Origin: Pseudoduganella violaceinigra DSM 15887
Lineage (GTDB): Bacteria; Pseudomonadota; Gammaproteobacteria; Burkholderiales; Burkholderiaceae_D
Length of the DNA: 64,000 bases
Assembly: GCF_000425385.1 (NCBI RefSeq)
Contig: NZ_AUDI01000004.1
Span: forward strand, 1-64,000
Reading direction: 5' to 3'
This document shows positions 15,429 through 24,796 of the stretch, one piece after another. Position 1 is the stretch's first letter. Every line of letters begins with the position of its first letter. The position numbers and the translations under genes were made by a program. The notes beneath the pieces are model-generated. The model had not been told where the DNA came from, ran no database searches, and worked only from the letters and a program-made list of their open reading frames with translations.

Positions 15429-15757
15429 GTGCGGCGATAAACGAGCTGTATGCGCATCTCTCGGCGCAGGCGAAGCTCCACCGTGCGGTCGCCAATGCGG
15501 TGCTGGCGGACGGCGCGCGCCTGTTCGCCTATCCGCTGGAGCGCGGCGTCCTGCTGGCGCTGGGGGCCGCTCCTGGAAAATACCTGCGAGCGGAAATGCT
15601 GCTGCGCCGGCGCGGTGCCGACCTGCGCCGCTTCGGCGCCTGGCTGCCGTCCTTGTTCAACGACGGCAGCTGGTACCTGGTGCGGCGCTGCGCCGACAGC
15701 GAAGCGCAGGGCCTGGATGAAGCGGAATGGCTGGCGGCCGAGGAGTTGCTGCGGTGA
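15425..15757 (+). CDS. small T3SS chaperone-like protein (SycN position)
   Basis: 110 aa from the ATG at 15425 (GAGGAC upstream). Mixed alpha/beta, with a GVLLALGAAPG strand segment and an acidic tail. In Yersinia the yopN-tyeA pair is followed by sycN, a gatekeeper chaperone, then yscX and yscY; the size and place of this gene fit that role. Sequence identity to SycN is not evident by eye. Confidence 0.45.
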   Translation: MSAAINELYAHLSAQAKLHRAVANAVLADGARLFAYPLERGVLLALGAAPGKYLRAEMLLRRRGADLRRFGAWLPSLFNDGSWYLVRRCADSEAQGLDEAEWLAAEELLR

Positions 15758-16206
15758 TCAATACACGCCTGAACGATGCCGCCAGTCTGGGCCTGCATGG
15801 CTTGGCCGATGCCGGAGAAATCCACAGCCTGGCGCCGACCCTGCCGACGCCGAAGACGCGGCCCCTGCTGCATCCGGCCGAGGAAGCGCTCTCGCTGCCA
15901 CCGCCGGCGCTGGGCACCGATCCCAAACTGATGATGCTGGGGCAGGCCGTGGGCCCGGCCTTGAGCTTCGATAACCCGGTCTGGCGCGGTAATCCCGTGC
16001 CTGCCTTGCGCGGCCTGCAGAAGATGCTGATAGACCAGGCGCTCAATCATCCCCTGGAAGAACGCGGCCCCAGCCTGCGCGCGGTCAAGGTCGTGGAGCG
16101 GGCGGTACAACTGCGGCTGCGCTGGCAGCAGATGCGGCGCAGCGACGCCGAACCGGATCGTGCACTTCAGGCGGAGGGAGGCAGGGATGAAGCAGTCCAG
16201 GCATGA
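15754..16206 (+). CDS. YscX-like export-gate protein (SctX)
   Basis: 150 aa from GTG at 15754, which overlaps the previous stop (GTGA) and has GAGGAG upstream. Features: a Pro-rich head, ALSFDNPVWRGNPVPALRGLQKML and a basic helix AVQLRLRWQQMRR. YscX is an early substrate that, with YscY, binds the YscV cytoplasmic ring. The place between the gatekeeper genes and hrcV, followed by a YscY-like gene, is the main support. Confidence 0.5.
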   Translation: MINTRLNDAASLGLHGLADAGEIHSLAPTLPTPKTRPLLHPAEEALSLPPPALGTDPKLMMLGQAVGPALSFDNPVWRGNPVPALRGLQKMLIDQALNHPLEERGPSLRAVKVVERAVQLRLRWQQMRRSDAEPDRALQAEGGRDEAVQA

Positions 16207-16456
16207 GGCGGCGATGACCGCGGAACTGAGTGCCGCCATCGGGCTGGTGTGGGGCCATATCGGCGCCATGCAGCACGAAGAGGCGTATGCGCTGTCGAGC
16301 GCCTGCCTGGAGCTTTGGCCCGGCGAACGGCATTTGCGGCTGCTGGCCGTGTACGCGGGAGCGGAACTGGGACATGCGGCCGACCTGGCCTCGCTGCGGC
16401 AGGAGTTCGGCGAACAGCCCTGCCTTGATCTGATGGCACGCCGCCAGCCGGCATAA
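16187..16456 (+). CDS. YscY-like small TPR chaperone (SctY)
   Basis: 89 aa from the ATG at 16187 (GGAGGCAGGG upstream), overlapping the X-like gene by 20 bases. It is all helical, with a TPR-like pair of helices (SAAIGLVWGHIGAMQHEEAYALSSACLELWPGERHLRLLAVYAGAELG). YscY is a small TPR-type chaperone of YscX; length and position immediately before hrcV agree. Confidence 0.5.
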   Translation: MKQSRHEAAMTAELSAAIGLVWGHIGAMQHEEAYALSSACLELWPGERHLRLLAVYAGAELGHAADLASLRQEFGEQPCLDLMARRQPA

Positions 16457-16468
16457 GGAAAGCACAGC

Positions 16469-18559
16469 ATGCAATCGATGGCCATAGTACTTGTATTGAA
16501 CGGGATCGCTGCCAAGCTGGCCAAGCGCGCGGAGTTGTTCGCGGCGGGCCTGGTGATCGGCATTGTCTTCATGCTGGCCTTGCCGATGCCGGTATGGCTG
16601 CTGGACATCCTCATTGCCTGCAGCCTGGGGGCGTCGGCGCTGATCGTCATTGTGGCCATGTATATGCCGGGACCGACGGCGTTTTCGACCTTTCCCGCGG
16701 TGCTGCTGCTGACCACCCTGTTCCGCCTGGCGATCTCGGTATCGACCACGCGCCTGATCCTGCTGGAAGCCGATGCGGGCCACATCGTTGAAACCTTCGG
16801 CAACTTTGTCGTGGGCGGCAATCTGGTTGTGGGGCTGGTGATCTTCCTGATACTGACGGTGGTCCAGTTCATCGTCATCACCAAGGGCTCGGAACGGGTG
16901 TCGGAAGTGTCGGCCCGTTTTTCGCTCGATGCGATGCCGGGCAAGCAGATGTCGATCGACAGCGACCTGCGGGCGGGTATCCTGACGGCGGAAGAGGCCA
17001 AGGAAAAGCGCGCGAAGCTGGGACAGGAGAGCCAGCTGCACGGGGCCATGGACGGCGCCATGAAATTCGTCAAGGGCGACGCCATTGCCGGCATCTGCAT
17101 CGTGGCGATCAACCTGGTGGGCGGCATCTCGATCGGCATCGTACAGCGCGGCATGGACGCTTCGCAGGCGATGCAGGTGTATTCCATCCTCACCATCGGC
17201 GACGCCCTGATCGCGCAGATACCGGCGCTGCTGATTTCCCTCGGCGCCGGCATGATCACCACGCGCGTGACCGGGGAGGACGGCGATGGCGAGGAAAGCA
17301 ATATCGGCCAGGACATCGTCGGGGAATTATTCAAGGAGCCGAAGGCCTTACTGACCACGGCGGCCATCATGCTGCTGTTCAGCGCGATTCCCGGCATGCC
17401 TTCGCTGGTTTTCCTCACGCTGGCCCTTGGTTTGGCGGGAGGCGGCGTCATGGGCATGCTGAAACCCTTGGCCGACGCGGAAAACGAAAGGGCGGCCCAG
17501 GAAAAGGAGCGGCAGAACGCCAGCATCGTCGATCTGACCAATTTTTCCGCCACCACGCCCTTCATCCTGCGCATGCCGGAGGCGATGCGCGATACGCCGG
17601 AAGCGGAGACCATACGGGTGGCGGTGCGCGTCATGCGCAACGGCATGCTGGAGCGGCGCGGCATTCCCGACCTGAAACCCATCGAGTTTGAGTTCCACCA
17701 ATCCGTTCCCGAGGGGCGCGTGCACTTCCTGATGGCGGAGGTGCCCCTGGTGGACGAGGAAATCCGCCTGGGCTGGGGTTCGAGCCAGGAAGCGCCGGGC
17801 CGCCTGCAGGAGCTGGGCTTCACCGCCGTCGAAGCGCCGATTGCCGGCTCGCGGCGCAAGCGGACCTGGGTCCGCATCGACGATGAGGCGGCGCTGGCCG
17901 ATGCGGGCGTGCAGTACCAGCGCTGGGAGGTCGTCTGCGCCGCCGATATCGAAGTGGAGATGCTGCGCAACTGCCAGATGTTCGTTGGCGTCAATGAGGT
18001 GATTCGCTTCACGCGCTGGGCCGAGCGGCGCTATCCGGAGCTGGGCAAGGAAGTCAACAAGACCTTGACCCTGCCGCGCCTGACCGAGGTGGTGCAGCGC
18101 CTGACGCGCGAGGGCGTTTCGCTACGCAATGCGCGGCTGCTGCTGGAAACCACACTGGATTGGGCGCCGAAGGAAAGGGATCCCGACGTGATCGCCGATT
18201 ACGTCCGTCTGGCCCTAAAGCGGCAACTGTGTTTCGAGGTGGCCCGCAACGGTTTGATCGAAGTGATCCTGCTGTCGCCCGAACTGGAGGACCTGCTGCG
18301 CAATGCGATGCGCCAGACCAGCCAGGGCAGCTATCTCGACATCGATGCCGAGACCGAGCAGATGATCCTGGACCGGCTGGGGGAATTGTCGAAGAGCGTG
18401 AGCTCGCCGGTGGCGCCGCCTGTGCTGGTGACGGCGGCCGACATCCGCCGCTCGGTGCGTAAGCTGATCGAGGAGGAGTTTTATTCGGTACCGGTGTTCG
18501 CCTTTTCCGAGCTGACCCAGCACCTGAAGATCCAGCCGGTGGGCATGATCGAGGCCTAG
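16469..18559 (+). CDS. hrcV: T3SS export gate protein HrcV (SctV)
   Basis: 696 aa FHIPEP-family export gate. Eight hydrophobic segments lie in the first half; the conserved PGPTAFSTFPAVLLLTTLFRLAISV and the KGDAIAGICIVAINLVGG region mark the family. The C-terminal half is the cytoplasmic domain that forms a nonameric ring receiving chaperone-substrate complexes. Closely follows the Y-like gene and ends the first apparatus unit. Confidence 0.96.
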   Translation: MQSMAIVLVLNGIAAKLAKRAELFAAGLVIGIVFMLALPMPVWLLDILIACSLGASALIVIVAMYMPGPTAFSTFPAVLLLTTLFRLAISVSTTRLILLEADAGHIVETFGNFVVGGNLVVGLVIFLILTVVQFIVITKGSERVSEVSARFSLDAMPGKQMSIDSDLRAGILTAEEAKEKRAKLGQESQLHGAMDGAMKFVKGDAIAGICIVAINLVGGISIGIVQRGMDASQAMQVYSILTIGDALIAQIPALLISLGAGMITTRVTGEDGDGEESNIGQDIVGELFKEPKALLTTAAIMLLFSAIPGMPSLVFLTLALGLAGGGVMGMLKPLADAENERAAQEKERQNASIVDLTNFSATTPFILRMPEAMRDTPEAETIRVAVRVMRNGMLERRGIPDLKPIEFEFHQSVPEGRVHFLMAEVPLVDEEIRLGWGSSQEAPGRLQELGFTAVEAPIAGSRRKRTWVRIDDEAALADAGVQYQRWEVVCAADIEVEMLRNCQMFVGVNEVIRFTRWAERRYPELGKEVNKTLTLPRLTEVVQRLTREGVSLRNARLLLETTLDWAPKERDPDVIADYVRLALKRQLCFEVARNGLIEVILLSPELEDLLRNAMRQTSQGSYLDIDAETEQMILDRLGELSKSVSSPVAPPVLVTAADIRRSVRKLIEEEFYSVPVFAFSELTQHLKIQPVGMIEA

Positions 18560-18565
18560 GCGGGT

Positions 18566-18594
18566 GGAACCGGGCGGCCCCGCCATGCCACTTA
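18566..18594 (+). promoter_or_regulatory. hrp box driving the hrpQ-hrcU unit
   Basis: GGAACC, 16 bases, CCACTTA, an exact match seven bases after the hrcV stop and 27 bases before hrpQ. Confidence 0.9.
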
Positions 18595-18620
18595 CGGCAA
18601 CAGGATGATGGAGGCGGACA

Positions 18621-19562
18621 ATGGACGGACAAGCCGGATTGGAATTGCGGATATTGAGCGGGCTGCATCGCGGCGCCAGCCTGGCGCTGGGCGGTGAGCA
18701 TTATGTGATCGGCGCCAGCGACGACGCGGATGTGGTGCTGCTGGATCCCGGCGTGGCCGGGCGCCATGCCATCCTGCGCCATGACGGCCAGGATTGGCTG
18801 GTTGCGGCCATGGAGGGCAGTGTGCGCGGCGCCGCGTCGGACCAGGCGCTGGAAGAGTGCCTCCTGCCGGCAGGCGGATGCCTGCGCATTGGCGCGGTGT
18901 GGATCTGCATCGCGCCCCCGGACGCGCCCTGGAACGAGCCGCCGCCGCTGCCACTCGCCGATGCCGGCGCGGACCAGGCGCTGCGCGACGTCCCAGCGAA
19001 AAGCGTTCAGGCGCAGCCCGCCGGGCCCAGGAAGCGGCGCGGCCGCGCCATGCTGCTGCCTCTGGCGGCGGGCACCGTGCTGGCGGGCGCCGCTTCGCTG
19101 GCGTTCAGTGCCCGGCCGGCGCCCGATCCTGTGCTGCCGCCGGCGCCGATAGCGCAGGCGGCCGTTCCAGCTGCGCCCACGCCGGCGGCCCTGGCCCAGG
19201 CTTTCCGCAAGCGTCTGGCCGACGTGGACATGCTGCGCCGCTTCGACCTGCAGCTCGACGAAGGCGCGTGGCGCTTGAAAGGCGCCCTGGACGAGGATGA
19301 AGCGCTGCGCTTTCGCCGCATCCTGGCCGACTTCATGAAAACCAACCATATTGAATTTCCCGTCGACGTGGAACTTGGCGGCGCCGACAGCCTGCTGCCT
19401 TTCCAAATCCAGCAGCTGGTCACCGGCAACCAGGCCAGCATCGTGACCACGGACGGGCAGCGTCTCTATCCAGGCGATGAGTATAAAGGCGTGCGCCTGA
19501 CCGCCATCGACGGCAATCGCATCACCTTCAGCGGGCGCGAGCCGATCGAGGTGCGCTGGTGA
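18621..19562 (+). CDS. hrpQ: T3SS inner-membrane ring protein HrpQ (SctD)
   Basis: 313 aa. An N-terminal cytoplasmic FHA-like domain (GLHRGASLALGGEHYVIGASDDADVVLLD) is followed by a single membrane span around residues 143-160 (LLPLAAGTVLAGAASLAF) and a periplasmic part with ring-building folds. SctD forms the outer of the two inner-membrane rings with HrcJ. Its stop overlaps the hrcN start. Confidence 0.85.
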   Translation: MDGQAGLELRILSGLHRGASLALGGEHYVIGASDDADVVLLDPGVAGRHAILRHDGQDWLVAAMEGSVRGAASDQALEECLLPAGGCLRIGAVWICIAPPDAPWNEPPPLPLADAGADQALRDVPAKSVQAQPAGPRKRRGRAMLLPLAAGTVLAGAASLAFSARPAPDPVLPPAPIAQAAVPAAPTPAALAQAFRKRLADVDMLRRFDLQLDEGAWRLKGALDEDEALRFRRILADFMKTNHIEFPVDVELGGADSLLPFQIQQLVTGNQASIVTTDGQRLYPGDEYKGVRLTAIDGNRITFSGREPIEVRW

Positions 19563-20929
19563 TGGCGCGCGAATTGGAGGCCAGCATGCAGGCGATGCGG
19601 GCCGCCATGCCAGGGTGGCGCGCGCAACTGCCCGCCAGCCCCGGGTTTTCCAGCCGGGGCAAGGTGGCGCAGGTGCTGGGTACCCTGATCGAGGCGCATA
19701 TGCCGCCGGTGCGGATCGGCGAGCTTTGCCACCTGCACGACCAGCGCCAAGGCGGGGCGCCGATGTTGGCCGAAGTGGTGGGATTCACCGAGCGCTGTGC
19801 CGTGCTGTCTGCCCTGAGCCCATTGGAGGGGGTTTCCAGCGGCACCATCATTGAACCGCTGCGGCGCGCGCACATGATCGAGGCGGGCGACCACCTGTTC
19901 GGCAGCGTGCTGGACGGCTTTGGACGCCAGATGTTTCGCGCACCTGCCGCCCGTGACGTGGCCGGAACGTGGCGCGTCACGGTCCCGGTGATCCGCGACG
20001 CGCCGCAGGCGGTGGACCGGCCGCGCATCGTCACACCGCTGGCCACGGGGGTGCGCGCCATCGACGGCATGCTGACCATGGGGTTGGGCCAGCGCATCGG
20101 GGTATTTGCCGGACCTGGATGCGGCAAGACCACGCTGATGGCGGCCATCGCGCGCGGCTGCGAAGCCGAAGCGATCGTGTTCGGCCTGATCGGGGAGCGG
20201 GGCCGCGAGCTCAATGAATTCCTGGAGCACGAGCTGGACGAAGAACTGGTGCGCAAGACCGTCATCGTCTGCGCCACTTCCGACCGCACGTCGATGGAGC
20301 GGGCGCGCGCCGCCTTCACCGCGACGGCGATTGCGGAGGCCTTCCGTGCACGCGGCAAGAAAGTCCTGCTGCTGGTCGATTCGCTGACCCGCTTTGCGCG
20401 CGCCCAGCGGGAAATCGGCTTGGCCGCCGGCGAACCGCCGGCCCGCGGCGGCTTCACCCCGTCCGTCTATACCATGCTGCCGCGCCTGATCGAGCGCGCG
20501 GGCAGCACGCCGGACGGCGCCATCACGGCCATGTACACCGTGCTGGTGGACGGCGAATCGGCGTCGGACCCGATCGGCGACGAGGCCAAGTCCCTGCTGG
20601 ACGGGCATATCCTGCTGACGCGCAAGCTGGCCGAGCAAGGCCATTACCCCGCCATCGATGTCCTGGCGAGCATCAGCCGCGTGATGAGCAATGTGACCAC
20701 GCGCGAGCATCGGGCGGCGGCCGGGCAGTTCCGCGAACTGCTGTCGCGCTACCAGGAGATGGAGCTGCTGATACGACTGGGCGAATACCAGCCGGGCGCC
20801 GATCCGGTGGCCGATCGTGCCATGCAGTTGCGCCCCGCGCAGCTCGAATTCCTGCGCCAGTACACGGGCAGCGGCACCGGCACCCCGTTCCAGGAAACCC
20901 TGGATACCTTGATGGCGATGCAGGCATGA
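19562..20929 (+). CDS. hrcN: T3SS ATPase HrcN (SctN)
   Basis: 455 aa from the ATG at 19562 (a GTG three bases earlier is in frame). Walker A GPGCGKTT, GERGRELNEF and Walker B KVLLLVDSLTR identify the FliI/YscN ATPase, which strips chaperones from substrates beneath the export gate. Overlaps hrpQ by one base and hrpO by four. Confidence 0.96.
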   Translation: MARELEASMQAMRAAMPGWRAQLPASPGFSSRGKVAQVLGTLIEAHMPPVRIGELCHLHDQRQGGAPMLAEVVGFTERCAVLSALSPLEGVSSGTIIEPLRRAHMIEAGDHLFGSVLDGFGRQMFRAPAARDVAGTWRVTVPVIRDAPQAVDRPRIVTPLATGVRAIDGMLTMGLGQRIGVFAGPGCGKTTLMAAIARGCEAEAIVFGLIGERGRELNEFLEHELDEELVRKTVIVCATSDRTSMERARAAFTATAIAEAFRARGKKVLLLVDSLTRFARAQREIGLAAGEPPARGGFTPSVYTMLPRLIERAGSTPDGAITAMYTVLVDGESASDPIGDEAKSLLDGHILLTRKLAEQGHYPAIDVLASISRVMSNVTTREHRAAAGQFRELLSRYQEMELLIRLGEYQPGADPVADRAMQLRPAQLEFLRQYTGSGTGTPFQETLDTLMAMQA

Positions 20930-21399
20930 GGCGCGCCAGGCGTGAGGTGGCCGATGTGGCCGAGCCAAAGCGGCCCGATCGCAGCCTGGACCAGTTGCTG
21001 CACGTACGCAAGCAAAGACTGGGACGGCTGGAGCGCGAACGCGCCAGTGCCCGCGACAGCTGGCGCAGCAGCCGCCAGGCGCTGCACGGCTTCAAGCTGC
21101 GCAGGCGCGAGGCGGTGCGGCAGGCGGCTGAATTCTGGCAGGAGTCGCGCGCGCGTTTCCTGCAAATGACGATCACCAGCGGCCAGTTCCACCTGGCCAA
21201 GGAGCGCCATGCGCGCATGAAGGAAGAAGCGGCATCGCTGTATTTGCGCTGCCAGGAAGCGGTGCGCGAATGCCGCATGGCCGGTGCACGCTACTTCGAG
21301 GCGCGGGCGGAAGCACGGCGCGCCCAGCGACAGCAGGAAAAACTCGGCATCATGCGCGATGAGTTGCGCGCCCTGGCCTTGCGGGCGGAGGCCGGATGA
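20926..21399 (+). CDS. hrpO: T3SS stalk protein HrpO (SctO)
   Basis: 157 aa, almost entirely a highly charged helical coiled coil (Arg/Glu/Gln/Ala), as in YscO/FliJ, the central stalk linking the ATPase to the HrcV ring. Position between hrcN and hrpP is diagnostic. Overlaps both neighbours by four bases. Confidence 0.85.
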   Translation: MRRARREVADVAEPKRPDRSLDQLLHVRKQRLGRLERERASARDSWRSSRQALHGFKLRRREAVRQAAEFWQESRARFLQMTITSGQFHLAKERHARMKEEAASLYLRCQEAVRECRMAGARYFEARAEARRAQRQQEKLGIMRDELRALALRAEAG

Positions 21400-22004
21400 A
21401 CCGATTGCCTCCCATGCTTCCAGGGCGCTGGCTGGACGATCTGCTCCCCACCAGGTCCAACCCGCGACCATGGAGCCACGCCGCGTGGCGCGCTCCCGGC
21501 AGCGTTCCAGCCCAGGCTTCCCCGGCGCATCCGTCGCCACGGCAAGCCCGCATGCAGGGGAAGCCGGCCCCGCCTTCCCAGCCAGATACTGCCGCAAGCC
21601 GCAGCGGGCCCGCGCCTGCGCGCGAGCAGCCGGAGGCCTGGCGCGATGGCTGGCGCCCGGGAGAGGACGATTCGGGTGGTGGCCAACACGGTGGCGAAGG
21701 CGAATCGGGGCAAGGTGAAGAGGGCCCGGCGGCGGCCGGAGGCGCGCCGGCAAGCTGCGACACCTGCGAAGCGCAGGAGGTCGCTGCGCTGCTGCCGGCC
21801 GGCGACTGCAGCGGCATCTTTGAAGTACGCCTGCCCAATGGACAGGTCATGGGGGTAGCTGTGGACAGCGGCCCCGCATCCGTCAGCTACCACCTGAAAC
21901 CGGCAGGCAGGGAATTGGCCGGACGCTTGCGCGGCCAGCAAAGGGAACTAACAGCCCATCTGGAACGACGTATAGGAAAGGATGTGATCCTGACGATACT
22001 GTAA
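21396..22004 (+). CDS. hrpP: T3SS needle-length/substrate-switch protein HrpP (SctP)
   Basis: 202 aa. The N-terminal two thirds is Pro/Gly/Ala-rich and probably disordered. The C-terminal domain (SGIFEVRLPNGQVMGVAVDSG, then HLERRIGKDVILTIL) fits the substrate-specificity-switch domain of SctP/HrpP proteins. These set filament length and switch export from early to late substrates. Called mainly from position. Confidence 0.75.
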   Translation: MNRLPPMLPGRWLDDLLPTRSNPRPWSHAAWRAPGSVPAQASPAHPSPRQARMQGKPAPPSQPDTAASRSGPAPAREQPEAWRDGWRPGEDDSGGGQHGGEGESGQGEEGPAAAGGAPASCDTCEAQEVAALLPAGDCSGIFEVRLPNGQVMGVAVDSGPASVSYHLKPAGRELAGRLRGQQRELTAHLERRIGKDVILTIL

Positions 22005-22017
22005 GCGGGGGACCGGA

Positions 22018-23037
22018 ATGGCTGGAACAGAAATACCGCCTGCCGCGAATGCGAAGGCAGTGGATTTGCGGAAGGGCACGGTCAGTGCGGCCGGCGCGGC
22101 ACTGAGCCGACGCGTGGCGCGCGGCGTATGCGGCAGCCATGCCGGCATGATCCTGCACCTGGAGCCGGCGGACGAGGGGCTGCGCTCCTCAGGATGCACC
22201 GCGTTGCGGGGACCCCATGGCTTGTTCTACCTGGACGATGGCGCGGCGCTATTGCACGGCCTGACCGGAATCGACCCCAGGGCGGCGGCCCCGGCGCCCG
22301 CCGCACAGCGCGAGTGGATGGACGCCGCCCTGCTTGGCCGCCTCGGCGCGACGCCGTTGGGCGCCATGCGCTCACTGCAGCGCGATGCGGCGCCGCCAGA
22401 CGACGCCGGGATGGCAGTCATGCACGTGCGGCTGGACGACGGCACCCATATGACGGCGACGCTGGCATGCGCATCCGCCGAAGCGTGGCTTGCGCTGCTT
22501 GAACATCCAGCCTGGCGGACAAAGACCCTTCCGCTTGCCGCAATGGATGCCTTGCGCATCCCGTTGCCGGTCCACCTTGGCTCCCACCGTCTGCCTGCTT
22601 CGGCGCTGCAAGGGATAGGCGTGGACGACATCATCCTGCCGGCCTGCACACGATTCGATACACGGGGTGAAGGCCGTATCCCGTTGGGCGGCTTGCTGGC
22701 GCAAGTGCGCTACACCGGCCCGGGTTTGCTCACCATCCTCACATTGGAGACGCAATTGAACTACGACAGCAAAGACGAGACCGGCGGCCAGCAATATGCC
22801 GGGGAGGACGATGCGGCCCTTGACCAGTTGCCGCTGGCGCTCTGCTTTGAACTGGGCACGCTTCAGCTGAATCTGGGGCAGCTGCGCACCCTGGCCAGTG
22901 GGGCCGTGCTGCAGTTGGCGCAGGGTAGTTCCGACAGCATTGCGATTGTTTGCGGTGGCCGCCATCTGGGCCGCGGCGAGGCGGTGGATGTGGACGGGCG
23001 TCTCGGTGTGCGCATCACTTCCTGGAGCGCGGCATGA
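22018..23037 (+). CDS. hrcQ: T3SS sorting-platform protein HrcQ (SctQ)
   Basis: 339 aa. The C-terminal SpoA/FliN-type domain (ALCFELGTLQLNLGQLRTLASGAVLQLAQGS) forms the cytoplasmic ring/pods. In Pseudomonas syringae this protein is split into HrcQA and HrcQB; here it is one chain. Overlaps hrcR by four bases. Confidence 0.88.
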   Translation: MAGTEIPPAANAKAVDLRKGTVSAAGAALSRRVARGVCGSHAGMILHLEPADEGLRSSGCTALRGPHGLFYLDDGAALLHGLTGIDPRAAAPAPAAQREWMDAALLGRLGATPLGAMRSLQRDAAPPDDAGMAVMHVRLDDGTHMTATLACASAEAWLALLEHPAWRTKTLPLAAMDALRIPLPVHLGSHRLPASALQGIGVDDIILPACTRFDTRGEGRIPLGGLLAQVRYTGPGLLTILTLETQLNYDSKDETGGQQYAGEDDAALDQLPLALCFELGTLQLNLGQLRTLASGAVLQLAQGSSDSIAIVCGGRHLGRGEAVDVDGRLGVRITSWSAA

Positions 23038-23693
23038 TGAACGGGCAGCCGGATATCGTTTCGTTCTCGCTCATGCTGGCGGGGCTGGCGCTGATCCCGC
23101 TGCTGGTTGTGACGACGACATCTTTCCTCAAGCTGTCCATGGTCATGCTGGTCCTGCGCAGCGCCATCGGCGTGCAGCAGGTGCCGCCTACGCTGGCAAT
23201 CTACGGCATCGCCCTGGTGCTGACCGGCTTCATCATGGCACCGACCATCCAGCAGATCGGGCAGCGCATGGCGCAGCCGGGGCCGCCGAGCGCCAATGTG
23301 CAGGCACCGCCGGCCTTGGCGAAGGCGGTCGATGCCTTCGAACCCTTGCGTGCCTTCATGGTCAAGCACGGCAATCCGGACCAGCGCGAACTATTCCTGG
23401 CCTCGGCCAAAAAGCTGTGGCCGGAAGACTATGCGAAGCAGGCGCGCAGCAATGACTTGCTGGTGCTGATTCCCGCATTCTTGGTGTCGGAGCTGCAGGC
23501 GGGCTATGAAATCGGCTTCCTGATCTATATTCCGTTCGTCGTGATCGACTTGCTCGTGTCGAATTTGCTGATGGCGCTTGGCATGCAGCAGGTCAGCCCG
23601 CAGACGATCACGATTCCCCTCAAGCTTTTGCTGTTTACGCTGGTCGGCGGGTGGGGCAAGCTGCTGCATGCTCTGGCCGCTTCCTACGCCTGA
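23034..23693 (+). CDS. hrcR: T3SS export apparatus protein HrcR (SctR)
   Basis: 219 aa, FliP/SctR family: four hydrophobic segments, TSFLKLSMVMLVLRSAIGVQQVPP and IPAFLVSELQAGYEIGFLIYIPF are conserved family stretches. Part of the R5S4T1 entry portal. Starts at ATG 23034 inside the hrcQ stop. Confidence 0.95.
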   Translation: MMNGQPDIVSFSLMLAGLALIPLLVVTTTSFLKLSMVMLVLRSAIGVQQVPPTLAIYGIALVLTGFIMAPTIQQIGQRMAQPGPPSANVQAPPALAKAVDAFEPLRAFMVKHGNPDQRELFLASAKKLWPEDYAKQARSNDLLVLIPAFLVSELQAGYEIGFLIYIPFVVIDLLVSNLLMALGMQQVSPQTITIPLKLLLFTLVGGWGKLLHALAASYA

Positions 23694-23703
23694 AAGGAAC
23701 GCC

Positions 23704-23967
23704 GTGGCAGATACTTTGAACTTCTTCCAGCAGGGCCTGTGGCTGGCTGTGATGCTGTCGGCGCCGCCCCTGATCATCGCCACCTTGTGCGGGGTGGCGG
23801 TGTCCCTGGTGCAGGCGGTTACCCAGATTCAGGACCAGACGTTGCCCTACGTGATCAAGCTGGTCGCCGTCGCCGTCACGCTGGCTGGAATGGGCCGCTG
23901 GATCGGCGTGCAGCTGATCCAGTTGACGGACCTGGCCTTCACCATGCTGCCGGCAGTGGGACGCTGA
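23704..23967 (+). CDS. hrcS: T3SS export apparatus protein HrcS (SctS)
   Basis: 87 aa from GTG at 23704 behind GAAAGGAA. Two hydrophobic helices flank VSLVQAVTQIQDQTLPYVIKL, the conserved FliQ/SctS segment. Forms the export portal with HrcR and HrcT. Confidence 0.93.
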   Translation: MADTLNFFQQGLWLAVMLSAPPLIIATLCGVAVSLVQAVTQIQDQTLPYVIKLVAVAVTLAGMGRWIGVQLIQLTDLAFTMLPAVGR

Positions 23968-23970
23968 CCA

Positions 23971-24786
23971 ATGCCCGAATTCGTCGCCATGCAACCGTCG
24001 TTGCTGCTCGACCTGCAGCACGCCCTGGTGGCGCTGGCGCTGACCACGCCGCGCGTGCTGGTCTGCCTGGTGATATTGCCCGGTTTTGGCCTGAACGTAT
24101 TGACGGGCATGGCCAAGAACATGGCCGCCATGGCCATCGCCTTGCCGGCCGCGCTGCCCACCTACTATGCCGTGCAGCGCTTTGGCCCGGACATGCTGAC
24201 ATGCGGCATGCTGATCTTCAAGGAGGCGGGCATCGGTCTGCTGCTCGGCGTATTGACCACCATGCCGCTGTGGGCCGTGCAGTCGGTGGGCTCGATCCTG
24301 GACAGCCAGCGCTCGCCGATCCAGATCCAGTCCAATAATGCCGGGATCGACCGCGATGCCAGCGTTATCGGCGGGGTGATGGTGCAGGCGGTGGTGCTGG
24401 TCATGGTGCAGGCCGGCCTGTTCGTTGCGCTGGCCCGCATCCTGGTCGAAAGCTACGCGGCCTGGCCCGCGTGGTCGCTGGCGCCACCGTTCGAAGCGGG
24501 GCATATGGACCTGCTGGTCAAACGTTTCGGCCTGCTGTTCTGGCACATCGTGGTGTACGGCGCCCCGGTGATCATTCCCTTGATCCTGATTGAACTGGGC
24601 TTCGCGCTGATCGGGGTTTTCGCATCCAACCTGCAGGTGTCCTTCGCTTCCTCGCCGATCAAGAGCCTGACGGGCATTGTGATCCTGCTGCTGTATTGGC
24701 CGACGTTGTCGCACCACGTGGCCGGCGATTTTTCCAACTTGCTGGACCTGGCGGCCAGCCTGCTCGGCGCCCGGCGCGGGCCGTGA
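23971..24786 (+). CDS. hrcT: T3SS export apparatus protein HrcT (SctT)
   Basis: 271 aa, FliR/SctT family with about six membrane segments and the conserved PVIIPLILIELGFALIGVFA region. Begins three bases after hrcS. Confidence 0.94.
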   Translation: MPEFVAMQPSLLLDLQHALVALALTTPRVLVCLVILPGFGLNVLTGMAKNMAAMAIALPAALPTYYAVQRFGPDMLTCGMLIFKEAGIGLLLGVLTTMPLWAVQSVGSILDSQRSPIQIQSNNAGIDRDASVIGGVMVQAVVLVMVQAGLFVALARILVESYAAWPAWSLAPPFEAGHMDLLVKRFGLLFWHIVVYGAPVIIPLILIELGFALIGVFASNLQVSFASSPIKSLTGIVILLLYWPTLSHHVAGDFSNLLDLAASLLGARRGP

Positions 24787-24796
24787 GGAGCGCGGC

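Noticed and set aside
15529-18012. 827-codon open frame on the minus strand opposite hrcV
   Set aside because: Composition is Ser/Arg/Ala-rich without domain logic; it is a shadow of GC-rich codon use in hrcV and its neighbours.
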